From the NCBI RefSeq assembly GCF_014648655.1, contig NZ_BMRN01000016.1, positions 94,168 through 158,167 of the forward strand: a stretch of DNA of 64,000 nt, read 5' to 3'. Made by a program: the position numbers and the translations under genes. Each line of letters opens with the position of its first letter. The stretch's first letter is position 1. The DNA is from Streptomyces atratus. GTDB lineage: Bacteria > Actinomycetota > Actinomycetes > Streptomycetales > Streptomycetaceae. Under the pieces are notes generated by a model that worked only from the letters and a program-made list of their open reading frames with translations, was not told where the DNA came from and made no database searches. Below, one piece after another: positions 27,637 through 36,313 of the stretch.

Positions 27637-29765
27637 CCGACACAACGAGCGGCGCCGTCGCCGCACGCCCCGATCTGCTCGCCCTCACTGCGGACACGCT
27701 CGCGGCACTGGCCAACCGCGGCCTGGTCAAACGGGCCACGAAGGAGCTGGACGCGGGCACGGTTCCCGCTCTGACGACCGACCCGGACACCACAGTGCGA
27801 GCCCGCTTCGGTGACGGCACCACCACGGCGCTGCCGCCCGGCAAGGGTCTGGACGACGGCGAGTGCAGTTGCGTCGCACCGGGCGTGTGCCGCCACCTCA
27901 TCGCCCTGGTGCTGGCCTATCAGCGCCGGGCCGAGGCCCGAACGGACGGCGGCGCCCCCGTCCCCGTCGCCGACTGGTCCCCCGGCAGCACCGACGACGC
28001 GGCCCTGGCCGAAGCCGTCGGCGCCCGTCCGCTCGCCGTGGCCCGCCGCACCTTCGAGCGGGGTTACGCCGCCGTTGTTCACCGTCCGTCCCCGGACCAC
28101 CCCGAGCCCCGGGTCGAACTCCCCACCTGCACGGTGCGGTTCCCGGTCCCCGGCGAGATCGCGTACGCGCTGACGGATGCGGCAGCCTCGCTGCGCGGCG
28201 AGGTGGTGGCGCTCGCGGTCTGGGCGTTCCGGGCCGCCGACGCAGCGGGGACCGACGAGCGGTCCGCCCCCGTCCAGGTCGGCGGACGCGCCACCGCCCC
28301 GTCCGCGGCCGGGCCCGTACTCGACGCGGCCGTCGGGTTGGCGGGTGAACTGCTGGCGGAGGGCGTGGCCCATGTCGGACCGGTCCATGGCGGAGCCCTG
28401 GCACGGGCCGGTGCCGGGCTGACCGCCGAGTCGCTGCACTGGCCCGCGGGTGCGCTCGCCGAGTTGACGGACCAGCTCACGGCGTACGCCGACCGCAACG
28501 CCCATTACCGCCCGGAGCTGGTCGCCGCCCTGGTCACCGAGTTGTACGCGCGTAGGCGGGCCGCCACACTCCCCGGTGTACTGGGTACCCTCGAGGCCGG
28601 GGACACCCCGCTGCGCCGGGTCCGGCTCACCTCGCTCGGCTGCCGTGTACACGGCACACCGCAGTCCCTGATCTGCGAGGTGTATTTCGCTCATCCCGGT
28701 GCGGGCACCGTCCTCGTCCTGCGAAAGACCTGGACGGCTGCCGAGGGCAAGGAGCTCACCGGCCACCTGCTGTCCACCCGCCGCGTCCTCGCCACGCCCC
28801 TGAGCTCACTGGCCGCCGGAAACCTGGTCAGCGAGAGCGTGCGGCGCACGCCGAGCCGCGCGCTGACGGTCGCCCGGGGCCGACTGGGCACGACGACCAT
28901 CACGCCCGTCGGCGCCGCCTGGACGGAGCTTCCGGAACCGTTGCTCGTACGGGATCTGTCCGCGCTGACGGCGGGCTGGGAGGGCAGGGCACCCCGGCTG
29001 ATCCGGCCGCGGATCGAGGCGGAGGCGGTCCATGTCGTCGCCCTGTCAGAGGTGGAGAGCGTCGGTTACGACCCCGGCGAGCAGCGCCTCGAAGCCGTCG
29101 TGCGCGATGTCTCAGGGACCCCCGCGCTGGTGACGTCGGGCCACCGGCCGGAGTGCCCCGGTGCGTTGTACGCCCTGGCCGACGCGCTGGAGGGCGGCGC
29201 CACGCACGTCAGTGGTTCGGTGCACCGCTCCGGCGGTGGAATCCGGATCGATCCGATCGCGGTGCTCACCCCTGCCGGGGTGGTCGTGCCGGATCTCGCG
29301 CCCGGTGACGGTTCCACGGCGTTGGCAGCGGCGGTGCACCGTCCGTCCGATCCGCTGACGGCGGTGCTGGACGAGGCGATATCCGCCATGTCGGCGGTGC
29401 CGCACAGCGGACTGCGCCATCTGAACAGCCCCGCCCGTTCCCGTATCGACGAGGCGGCGACCGCGCTGTCACACACCGGCCTGACCCGTGCCGCGACCCT
29501 GCTGCGCGCCTTCCTCGACGCCCTGGACAACGGCGCCGCGCCGAACGAGGAGGGCCTCGCCGCCCGTTGCGATGCGTGGCTGGAAGCACAGCTCCATCTC
29601 CTGGTCAGCAGCGAAGTCCGGTCTTCTCAGACGGAATTCGTGGCCGCGTCGGCACCCGTCCCGGGGCGGGTGCCGAAGGTGGATCAAGTAGTCGCCGGCT
29701 CGGCGGATCACGGGGCAGCGCGTACTCTCAGGGCCCTGATCGCTGCGCCTGGAGAAATCGTATGA
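27633..29765 (+). CDS. SWIM zinc-finger protein (YehQ-like)
   Basis: 710 aa. The ATG at 27633 overlaps the VWA stop by 4 bases. The SWIM finger CSCVAPGVCRH supplies Cys78, Cys80, Cys86 and His88, the expected CxCxnCxH. SWIM domains bind DNA or protein. The rest is a long alpha/beta region without other motifs, ending in a helical segment near SEVRSSQTEFV. It corresponds to E. coli YehQ and is likely the nucleic-acid- or partner-binding component. The 3' end overlaps the kinase gene. Confidence 0.88.
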   Translation: MTDTTSGAVAARPDLLALTADTLAALANRGLVKRATKELDAGTVPALTTDPDTTVRARFGDGTTTALPPGKGLDDGECSCVAPGVCRHLIALVLAYQRRAEARTDGGAPVPVADWSPGSTDDAALAEAVGARPLAVARRTFERGYAAVVHRPSPDHPEPRVELPTCTVRFPVPGEIAYALTDAAASLRGEVVALAVWAFRAADAAGTDERSAPVQVGGRATAPSAAGPVLDAAVGLAGELLAEGVAHVGPVHGGALARAGAGLTAESLHWPAGALAELTDQLTAYADRNAHYRPELVAALVTELYARRRAATLPGVLGTLEAGDTPLRRVRLTSLGCRVHGTPQSLICEVYFAHPGAGTVLVLRKTWTAAEGKELTGHLLSTRRVLATPLSSLAAGNLVSESVRRTPSRALTVARGRLGTTTITPVGAAWTELPEPLLVRDLSALTAGWEGRAPRLIRPRIEAEAVHVVALSEVESVGYDPGEQRLEAVVRDVSGTPALVTSGHRPECPGALYALADALEGGATHVSGSVHRSGGGIRIDPIAVLTPAGVVVPDLAPGDGSTALAAAVHRPSDPLTAVLDEAISAMSAVPHSGLRHLNSPARSRIDEAATALSHTGLTRAATLLRAFLDALDNGAAPNEEGLAARCDAWLEAQLHLLVSSEVRSSQTEFVAASAPVPGRVPKVDQVVAGSADHGAARTLRALIAAPGEIV

Positions 29766-30322
29766 GCTTGAATCCGGTATCCATCGACCGCGAGTCGGCC
29801 GCCGGTGCTGTCCTGCTGACCGGCATCCCGGGGAGTGGGAAGTCCACAGTGGCCGCTGCGCTGGCCGGCCGGCTCCGGATGTCGGCCCATATTGAGGTGG
29901 ACGCACTCCAGCAGATGATCGTCAGCGGTGGGCAATGGCCCTCACCTGCCGAAAACGCGGAAGCCGACCGGCAGATCTTTCTGCGAGCTCGCAACGCGTG
30001 CCTTCTGGCGGACAGCTTCGCGCGGGCGAGTTTCGTCCCCGTGCTCGATGATGTGGTGGTCAGCCGTGCCCACCTTGACTTCTACCGCACGACGCTGGCG
30101 GCAGTGCCGCTCCACATCGTCATCCTGGCTCCCGGCCCGGCGGTCGCATGGCAGCGCAACCAGGCGCGGGAGAAGGTCTTGACCACGGACTGGTCGCCCC
30201 TGGATGAGCTGATGCGCTCCGAGCTCGGGCAGCAGGGAACCTGGATCGACAACGCTGCGCAGACGGTCGAAGAGACAGTCGAGGCGATCCGGTCGGTGAC
30301 CGGTCTGGCGTCCATCCCCTGA
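29762..30322 (+). CDS. Small P-loop kinase-like protein (AAA_33), sixth gene of the operon
   Basis: 186 aa. The ATG at 29762 overlaps the SWIM stop by 4 bases, with GGAG 7 bases upstream, so it is translated as part of the operon. Walker A is GIPGSGKST (residues 21-29). A Walker B-like FVPVLDDVVVSR follows, and a lid region with QRNQAREKV. This resembles chloramphenicol phosphotransferase/zeta-toxin-like nucleotide kinases. E. coli yeh operons lack it as far as I recall. It might phosphorylate a small molecule or nucleotide for the system, or be an independent gene that gained coupling. The frame is intact and ends just before a decayed transposase. Confidence 0.75.
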   Translation: MSLNPVSIDRESAAGAVLLTGIPGSGKSTVAAALAGRLRMSAHIEVDALQQMIVSGGQWPSPAENAEADRQIFLRARNACLLADSFARASFVPVLDDVVVSRAHLDFYRTTLAAVPLHIVILAPGPAVAWQRNQAREKVLTTDWSPLDELMRSELGQQGTWIDNAAQTVEETVEAIRSVTGLASIP

Positions 30323-30349
30323 GTCGGTCAACCTCTACACCCGGTTCAG

Positions 30350-30710
30350 ACCGGACCTGGAGAAGATCCGCGTCCCCCGGCCCGGAGGGCAGGCCCCGCA
30401 ACAAGCCGGACAGCCTCGCCGCCGACAAGGCCCACGGCAACGGGCCTGCCGCGAATACCTGTGGCGACGCGGCGTCCGGCGCCCGATCCCGGAGAAGAGC
30501 GACAGCCAGGCCGCCCGCCTCCGCGAAGGATCGCGCGGCGGACGGCCACCGGCCTTCGACGAAGAGCGGTGCAAGAAACGCAACACCGTCGAGCGGACCA
30601 TCAACAAGTTCAAACACGCACGGGCCGTGGCGACTCGCTACGACAAACGCGGGTACGTCTTCCTCGGCACCTCGACCGCGGTAGCCGTCGTCATCTGGCT
30701 TCGAGCCTGA
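30350..30710 (+). pseudogene. IS5-type transposase C-terminal remnant with frameshifts
   Basis: Pieces in different frames read as the end of one transposase: GRPRNKPDSLAADKAHGNGP, then in the next frame CREYLWRRGVRRPIPEKSDS and NTVERTINKFKHARAVATRY, then DKRGYVFLGTSTA, with a stop at 30710. The DDE-family ER-x(3)-K and catalytic C-terminal Glu region is present, but the first two catalytic Asp are not. A one-base loss near 30441 and another indel near 30395 break it. It starts right after the kinase gene. Confidence 0.7.
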
Positions 30711-30716
30711 TTGCCC

Positions 30717-31169
30717 TCACCAGGCCGGAGGCCGGGACTGGTCGCCGCCTTCGATCTCCTCCGGCCAGTCGATGGGGTGACTGTCCGTCCTGTTCAGGAT
30801 CCCGGGGTCGGGTGGGAACGCTTCGTCGTGCGGTCTGGACCAGTAGGCCCGCCGCGTGCGCGGAAGGGGTATCTCCACCAGCTTGCCTTCGTGGATCATC
30901 CACAGCCCGAAACAGTCGTCCTCCTCGTCATGGATCAGGACCTGCACTGTCTCCGGCCGGGGCCACGGCAAGGACTCCAGGTGCTTCAGCAGCCCTGATC
31001 TGCTGTGCATCCGCACGAACTCCGCACCCCAGCCGAACCCCCAGTTTCCGCCGGGCCGCATCTCGGAGAACGCGCCGTTCCAGGTGCGCGTGTCGTCGTG
31101 CCGCGTCAGTGGCTCCATGACCTCGTCCGCGTCCTGCGCCAGCACGATGACCTCAGCGATTCTGCTCAT
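30717..31169 (-). CDS. Hypothetical acidic protein
   Basis: 150 aa from the ATG at 31169; a weak GGTGG lies upstream and longer starts up to 31358 are less likely. The protein is acidic and aromatic: SRIAEVIVLAQDADEVMEPL at the start, WGFGWGAEFVRMHSRSG, and a C-terminal HPIDWPEE. It has no membrane segment. I do not recognise a family. It sits between a transposase relic and a methyltransferase sliver, so it may be island cargo. Confidence 0.6.
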   Translation of the reverse strand: MSRIAEVIVLAQDADEVMEPLTRHDDTRTWNGAFSEMRPGGNWGFGWGAEFVRMHSRSGLLKHLESLPWPRPETVQVLIHDEEDDCFGLWMIHEGKLVEIPLPRTRRAYWSRPHDEAFPPDPGILNRTDSHPIDWPEEIEGGDQSRPPAW

Positions 31170-31240
31170 GCCGGAATACCACCGTGAACCACGGATGCAC
31201 CGCAACATCGCGCGTGCGCACACCGCGTCCTCGCGTCCGG

Positions 31241-31318
31241 TTCCTCCGGGCCGACGTGTTCGCATGGCAGCCGCCGCGCCGCTACGACACGGTCGCCCCG
31301 GGCTTCGTCGCTGAATAG
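31241..31318 (+). pseudogene. Sliver of a class I methyltransferase
   Basis: A 25-codon forward frame, FLRADVFAWQPPRRYDTV followed by a stop at 31318, matches the post-I region of methyltransferases that read QADLFAWRPPRRYDTVFF. It has no start or other domains. The match is short, so the call is weak. Confidence 0.35.
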
Positions 31319-31429
31319 CGCCCCGCGCCACCAGGCCGGCCCGCTCGTCGCCGGCCATTGAGCACGAGCCGAATCAAAGAAGCCCCTGGTAGGGTCCGCC
31401 GGGGTTCCACGACGCAATGGAGATGGTTC

Positions 31430-32212
31430 ATGAAGCTGCTCCCGCTGTTCCTCCGACGGCCGATCGAGGCGGTGTACGAGCGCCGACTGGCCGCCACCCT
31501 GGCAGGGCTGCCACGCCCGCAGCACGTCGGAATCATGCTCGATGGCAACCGGCGCTGGGCCCGACAGGCGGGACACGCGGACGTCCGGGAGGGGTACCGG
31601 GCGGGCAGCGCCAAGGCGACCGAGTTCCTTGGCTGGTGTACTGCCGCAGGAATCGAGCACGTGACCCTCTTCATGCTCTCCGACGACAACCTGGGGCGCC
31701 CTGCCGAACAGCTCGGCCCGCTGATCGAGATCATCGAAGAGACCGTCCGGGACATCACGGCCGTAGGCCGTCCCTGGGAGGTCCAGGTGATCGGCTCGCT
31801 CGACATGCTGCCCGGCGTCAGCGCCCGGGTACTCAAGCAGGCCGCCGCCGCGACGGCCGGGCGCGGCGGGCTCAAGGTGGACGTCGCGGTCGGCTACGGC
31901 GGCCGACGGGAGATCGTCGATGCAGTGAAGAGCGCCTTCAAGGAACACATTGCGGCCGGTGGCGACCCGGCCGAACTGGTCGAGCGGTTCGAGATCGAGG
32001 ACATCTCCCGGCATCTGTACTCGCCAACCACCGACCGCACCGACTTCATCATCCGAACCTCCGGCGAGCAGCGGCTGTCCGGCTTCCTGCTCTGGCAGTC
32101 CGCGTACGCCGAGATGCACTGGGTGGACTGCTACTGGCCGGCGTTCCGTCACGTGGACTTCCTGCGCGCACTTCGCTCGTACGCGAGTCGCGAACGGCGA
32201 TTCGGTAAATGA
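31430..32212 (+). CDS. cis-Prenyltransferase (isoprenyl diphosphate synthase, UppS family)
   Basis: 260 aa from the ATG at 31430; GGAG lies 9 bases upstream. The family elements are intact: catalytic IMLDGNRRWARQAG (Asp38), the FGWC/LFMLSDDN segment, and RTSGEQRLSGFLLWQS with YAEMHWVDCYWPAF near the end. It condenses isopentenyl diphosphate onto allylic diphosphates in cis. Streptomyces usually has a longer-chain UppS for the lipid carrier elsewhere, so this could be a second, perhaps short-chain enzyme. It stands alone between relics, without an obvious operon. The paralogue question cannot be settled here. Confidence 0.85.
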   Translation: MKLLPLFLRRPIEAVYERRLAATLAGLPRPQHVGIMLDGNRRWARQAGHADVREGYRAGSAKATEFLGWCTAAGIEHVTLFMLSDDNLGRPAEQLGPLIEIIEETVRDITAVGRPWEVQVIGSLDMLPGVSARVLKQAAAATAGRGGLKVDVAVGYGGRREIVDAVKSAFKEHIAAGGDPAELVERFEIEDISRHLYSPTTDRTDFIIRTSGEQRLSGFLLWQSAYAEMHWVDCYWPAFRHVDFLRALRSYASRERRFGK

Positions 32213-32218
32213 CCGTCT

Positions 32219-32397
32219 TCAGCGCCGGGCATCACCGGGGCGAGCGGGCCGGTGAGCTTCGCGGTCGCCTCTGAAGACGGCTTGAAGTAGCGGCGCACAC
32301 TCTCGGTCTTCTTGTGCCGGGACTTCGCCATCAGCATCAGCAACGACGCGCCCACGAGGGCAAACCGATCGCCGACGCACGTTAGGCCCTGCAGGGT
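32219..32397 (-). pseudogene. Integrase (tyrosine recombinase) C-terminal remnant
   Basis: The reverse frame reads LQGLTCVGDRFALVGASLLM, then LMAKSRHKKTESVRRYFKPS, and continues SEATAKLTGPLAP, which resembles the end of Streptomyces phage or plasmid integrases (the RHKKxExVRRYxxPS tail). The catalytic Arg-His-Tyr region lies upstream and is missing; the stop of the nSTAND gene directly abuts it at 32398. It is a trace of a mobile element. Confidence 0.55.
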
Positions 32398-35300
32398 CTA
32401 GCAGGTCTCCCGGTAGGGGATCTTCGGGAGATAGGCGTCCCACTGTTCCCTCCCGAGTCCGCCCCCGACTCGTTCGCACACCCGTCGCGCGGCCCGTTGC
32501 GGGTCGAGCACGCCGATTTCCCGGTGTATGCCGTTCGAGGTCGCGATCCGCAGAGTGTCGCTGTTGTCGGTGAATCCGAGCCCGAGGATTCGGCCCTCGT
32601 CGATCTGGATGAGCGTGCCCGGGGTGCCGGGCGAGGCGGTTTCCCAGACTCGTACGGAATCGTCTTGGGTTCCGACCGCAACGAACGCGCCGTCGGCCGA
32701 GAAGGCGACGGCCGGCGACTCGTGTCGCCCGTCGTGGTTCGACGGTGCGAGGATCGCGATCCGGTGTTGGCCGAGGCGGTCCCAGAACGTGACCCGGCCC
32801 TGAAGGGTGCTGACCGCCAGGTGGTTTCCGTCCCGGCTGAACCGCGCAGACTGCAGCGTGTCCTCGCCGTGCAGGCCGGTGAATTTGCGGCCGGTGTCCA
32901 GGTCGTATCGATCGCCGTTCGACGTGAGCAGAGCGGTCGCGTCCGGTGTCAGGAACGCGGAGAACGTCTCCGTCTGCTTGCGCAGGAGACGGTGTCTGGC
33001 CTGCTCGGAGGCCCGCCACACCTCGACGACGCTCGGGGCGTCGTTCTGCCCGCCGATCGGCCGGGAGGTGGCGAAAAGCAGGGACGCGCCGTCCGAGCCC
33101 ACGGCGATGGTCCAGATCAGTTCCGGCACCTTGATTCGCGCGGTCTCGCGCCGGTGATCCACGTTCCACAGGCGAACTTCGGAGTCTCCGTATGCGACGG
33201 TACGGCCGTCCGGCGAGAAGGCGACGTGGGGTGCTGCATCCCCGCGTGCCCGGCCCGGAAGGAGGATCGTCCTGCCGCCTCGTTCGTGCAGCTGGAACTC
33301 CCAATCCTGGCCGTGTCGCTGTGTCGTCACGGCCGTGTGTCCGTCCGGGCTGAACTCGGCCTGTTGGTAGGGCTGCTCTTGCCGCCCCGATCCGGGAGTC
33401 TCCAGTACGGCGCGGACGTCGAGCGTCTTCACGGTGTTCGTTCCGCCGACGACGAAGCGCAGCACTCCGTCTGCCGGATTGATCCGTGGCTCGATGGCGT
33501 CGGACGCTTCCGGTGTGTAGGTCGTCAGTGGGTGGTTCGGGCGCGCGGTGTGCCACAGGGCGATGCCGCCTTGGAGGGTGACGGCGTATACCCCGTCGGT
33601 GCTGAACGACACCTCCGGCCTGTCCTTGCCACCCGTCTTGATCACAGGGCGCTCCCGGCCGTCCCGTACATCCCAGGTTCGGACTCCGCCTTCCACCCCG
33701 ACGGCGACGGCGCGGCTGTCGGGCAAGAACATGAATCGGGCGCCGTTGTCGCACAGTTCGCGATCCGCCTCGCGGGTCCAGGGCGCGGGCAGCCGGCGCT
33801 TCGACTTGATGTCCCAGACAGACAGTCGGGCGCCCTCGTATGCGCAGGCGGCCAAGAGCTTCCCGTCCGGGCTCAGCCGGGCGATCGGGCCGTCACCCTG
33901 GCGTGCTCCCACCGTGAACACGACCCGGCCCGTCTCCACGTCCCACACCTGCACCCTGGCTCTGCTCTGCTCCCCGTCCTCGTCCTCGGTGATGAGGAGC
34001 CGCCCATCGGGGCCGAACTCGGCTTCTGGATGGTCCCCCTGAAGATCGCCGATTCGCTGCGACCGCTGCCCGTCGCGCAGGTCCCGCACAACGACGGTGC
34101 CCCGGCTGTCGAGGTACGCGACCTGCCCGGCGTCGCCGCTGACGGTGAGGACTGACGCGAAGGCGTCGCCTGGGATCTTGACCGCGCCGAGCGAGCGGCC
34201 GGTGCGTGCATCCCACTGATTCACGCGGTCCCTGCCGACCTTTGTCAGGATCCGGCCGTCCGAGCTGAGCCGGCCCTGCGATTGCAGGTCGCCCGTGCCG
34301 TCGCGCGGTGTGAACGACGACTGCTCGCGCTGGGCGGCGGCGCCTCGCACCGCCCCGCGGGTTTCCGGCAGGTCGGCAATCCGCCAGGAGGCCACACTCA
34401 ATTGCATGGCCAGGTGCGGGTCTGATGCGCGCAGGGCTGTGGCGACACCGGCGATGCGGCGGGCCTCGGCCTCGTCGCGGCGGCGGTCGCTGATGCGGCT
34501 CTGCTGCCAGGCCGCCGTGCCCGCTACGGCTGCCAGGCAGGTCAGCAGGGCCAGGGCTGCGATCAGAGTGCGGCGTCGGCGGGCACCACGCATGCGTGTC
34601 CGAAGCGCCTGCTCGTGGGCGGTCAGGCTCGCGAGGTAAAAGTCGCCTTCCAGGGCCGTCAGCTCATCGGTAGCTCTCTCGTGCCCCCGCGCCGCCTTGT
34701 CCGGATCGCCGAACGCCTCACGGGCCGCCGAGAGTCGTACGCCCCGAAACAGCGCCCCGGGGTCCCGATCCAGCGCCTCCCACGCACGGGCCGCCTCCGT
34801 CAACGCCCGATGCAGGCGCAGCCGTTCTCGGTCGGCCTCGATCCAGCCGCGCAGCCGCGGCCAGGCAGTGAGCAGAGCTTCGTGGGCGAGGTCGACCGTG
34901 GCACCGTCGATGGTGAGCAATCGGGCCCGCACCAGTTCCTCCAGGACTGCCGACTCGGCGAGCGCCGGTGAAAGTTCGGAACGTTCCACGGGCCGGCGGG
35001 TGTCCTGTGTGCCATCACCCGGGGAAACCATACGCAGCAGCAGCCGGCGGGCAACCGCAGCCTGCTCGTCGGTGAATCGGGTGTACACCGCCTCGGCGGT
35101 GTGGGCGATCGCGCCGCGCACTCCACCGATCGCGTCGTACGCCTGCTCGGTGAGCGTCTTGCCACGGCGTCGGCGCCAGACTTCGAGGAGGGCGTGTGCC
35201 ATCAGCGGCAGACCACCCGGCTGCCTTTCGACGTCGGCAACGATGCGGGCGGTCAACGCCCTCTCCACGATCAGATGGTCGCGCTGTGCCGGCCCGATGA

Positions 35301-36126
35301 CGGCCTCCCTGAGCTGGGCGGACGTCATCGGGCCGACGAGGAGCGTGGCAGATCGTAAGGCGTCGGCGAGCGGACCGTGCTCGGCGCAGCGGCCGTAGAA
35401 GTCCGCGCGTACGGAGATGACAACGCGCAGTCGGCTCTCGCGGGCGCGGGCTGCGAGCAGCGCGTCGACGAACCGGGCGCGGGCGGAGTTGTCGTGGCAG
35501 AGCGTGAACAACTCCTCGAACTGGTCGATCAGGACGATCGTGTCGCCCTTTTGAGCAGCGACCGGTGCGAGCAGGGAGGGATCGGGGCGATCCGACGGGG
35601 TGATGACACGGACGACGGCGGGTCTGCGCCGCGGGTCCTCTTCGTCGCGCAGGGCTGGGACGAGCCCCGCGCGCAGCAGGGACGACTTGCCGCTTCCAGA
35701 GCCGCCCACCAGAGCGACGATGCGGTGGCGGGCGATGGAGGCAGCGAGTTCCGCAACAAGTTCGCCGCGCCCGAAATAGGTATCTCGGTCGTCGGGCTCA
35801 AACCGGGCCAGGCCCTTGTAGGGGGAGGCCGCCACCTCCTCCACGGCCTCGGCTTCCTCGGCAGCGTCCGCGGTTGCCTCGCGCCAACGCGGCCCCCAGT
35901 CGGCCTCGTCGCCACCGCAGGCCCGCACATAAGCAAGCAGCACGGGCAGAGTCGGCACTCGCTCACCGGAGGCGGCGGCGGACAGGGTCGGGGCCGAGAA
36001 TCCGACGCGCTCGGCCATCGCCCGATATGTAGGCCCGCCCGCTTCCCCACGCAACTTCCGCAGCTCGTATGCGAGGCGTGGAGCGGCGCCCGCAGCCGGG
36101 TCGAGCGGCTTCTCCCGGCGCCCCAT
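32398..36126 (-). CDS. HTH/nSTAND NTPase with WD40-like repeats
   Basis: 1242 aa from the ATG at 36126, with GGGGGAG 6 bases upstream. Residues ~18-75 are an XRE-like helix-turn-helix (LAYELRKLRGEAGGPTYRAM, then SAPTLSAAASGERVP). The nSTAND NTPase has Walker A GGSGSGKSS (141-149), Walker B IVLIDQFEELF (~203) and the HEALLTAWPRL winged-helix segment. One hydrophobic segment near residue 530 (TLIAALALLTCLAAVAG) probably anchors it. The C-terminal ~650 residues are WD40-like repeats (several FSPDGR/FSRDG strands). Such proteins are typically ATP-driven sensor switches, including bacterial defence proteins. No effector domain is visible, and the neighbour is a GT39-like gene on the other strand. 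Confidence 0.85.
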   Translation of the reverse strand: MGRREKPLDPAAGAAPRLAYELRKLRGEAGGPTYRAMAERVGFSAPTLSAAASGERVPTLPVLLAYVRACGGDEADWGPRWREATADAAEEAEAVEEVAASPYKGLARFEPDDRDTYFGRGELVAELAASIARHRIVALVGGSGSGKSSLLRAGLVPALRDEEDPRRRPAVVRVITPSDRPDPSLLAPVAAQKGDTIVLIDQFEELFTLCHDNSARARFVDALLAARARESRLRVVISVRADFYGRCAEHGPLADALRSATLLVGPMTSAQLREAVIGPAQRDHLIVERALTARIVADVERQPGGLPLMAHALLEVWRRRRGKTLTEQAYDAIGGVRGAIAHTAEAVYTRFTDEQAAVARRLLLRMVSPGDGTQDTRRPVERSELSPALAESAVLEELVRARLLTIDGATVDLAHEALLTAWPRLRGWIEADRERLRLHRALTEAARAWEALDRDPGALFRGVRLSAAREAFGDPDKAARGHERATDELTALEGDFYLASLTAHEQALRTRMRGARRRRTLIAALALLTCLAAVAGTAAWQQSRISDRRRDEAEARRIAGVATALRASDPHLAMQLSVASWRIADLPETRGAVRGAAAQREQSSFTPRDGTGDLQSQGRLSSDGRILTKVGRDRVNQWDARTGRSLGAVKIPGDAFASVLTVSGDAGQVAYLDSRGTVVVRDLRDGQRSQRIGDLQGDHPEAEFGPDGRLLITEDEDGEQSRARVQVWDVETGRVVFTVGARQGDGPIARLSPDGKLLAACAYEGARLSVWDIKSKRRLPAPWTREADRELCDNGARFMFLPDSRAVAVGVEGGVRTWDVRDGRERPVIKTGGKDRPEVSFSTDGVYAVTLQGGIALWHTARPNHPLTTYTPEASDAIEPRINPADGVLRFVVGGTNTVKTLDVRAVLETPGSGRQEQPYQQAEFSPDGHTAVTTQRHGQDWEFQLHERGGRTILLPGRARGDAAPHVAFSPDGRTVAYGDSEVRLWNVDHRRETARIKVPELIWTIAVGSDGASLLFATSRPIGGQNDAPSVVEVWRASEQARHRLLRKQTETFSAFLTPDATALLTSNGDRYDLDTGRKFTGLHGEDTLQSARFSRDGNHLAVSTLQGRVTFWDRLGQHRIAILAPSNHDGRHESPAVAFSADGAFVAVGTQDDSVRVWETASPGTPGTLIQIDEGRILGLGFTDNSDTLRIATSNGIHREIGVLDPQRAARRVCERVGGGLGREQWDAYLPKIPYRETC

Positions 36127-36313
36127 CGGTGGCTCCCCCCGTCGTGCGATGCGCGCCCCACAACCACCGGTCGCGTCCCCCGTCAGCCCCACGACCCTAT
36201 CCGGCCGGCGTTACTGCTGTTCGGCGTCCTGTCGGGAATTGATTGGGCCCCGCAACGGGGACTGCGCATCAATTCCTCGGCGGCTGGACTCGACCTGTCC
36301 CACCCGTCGAGCC

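Noticed and set aside
31430..32212. Terpene biosynthesis cluster around the cis-prenyltransferase
   Set aside because: No terpene cyclase, P450 or other tailoring gene is adjacent; the flanks are relics and an nSTAND gene.
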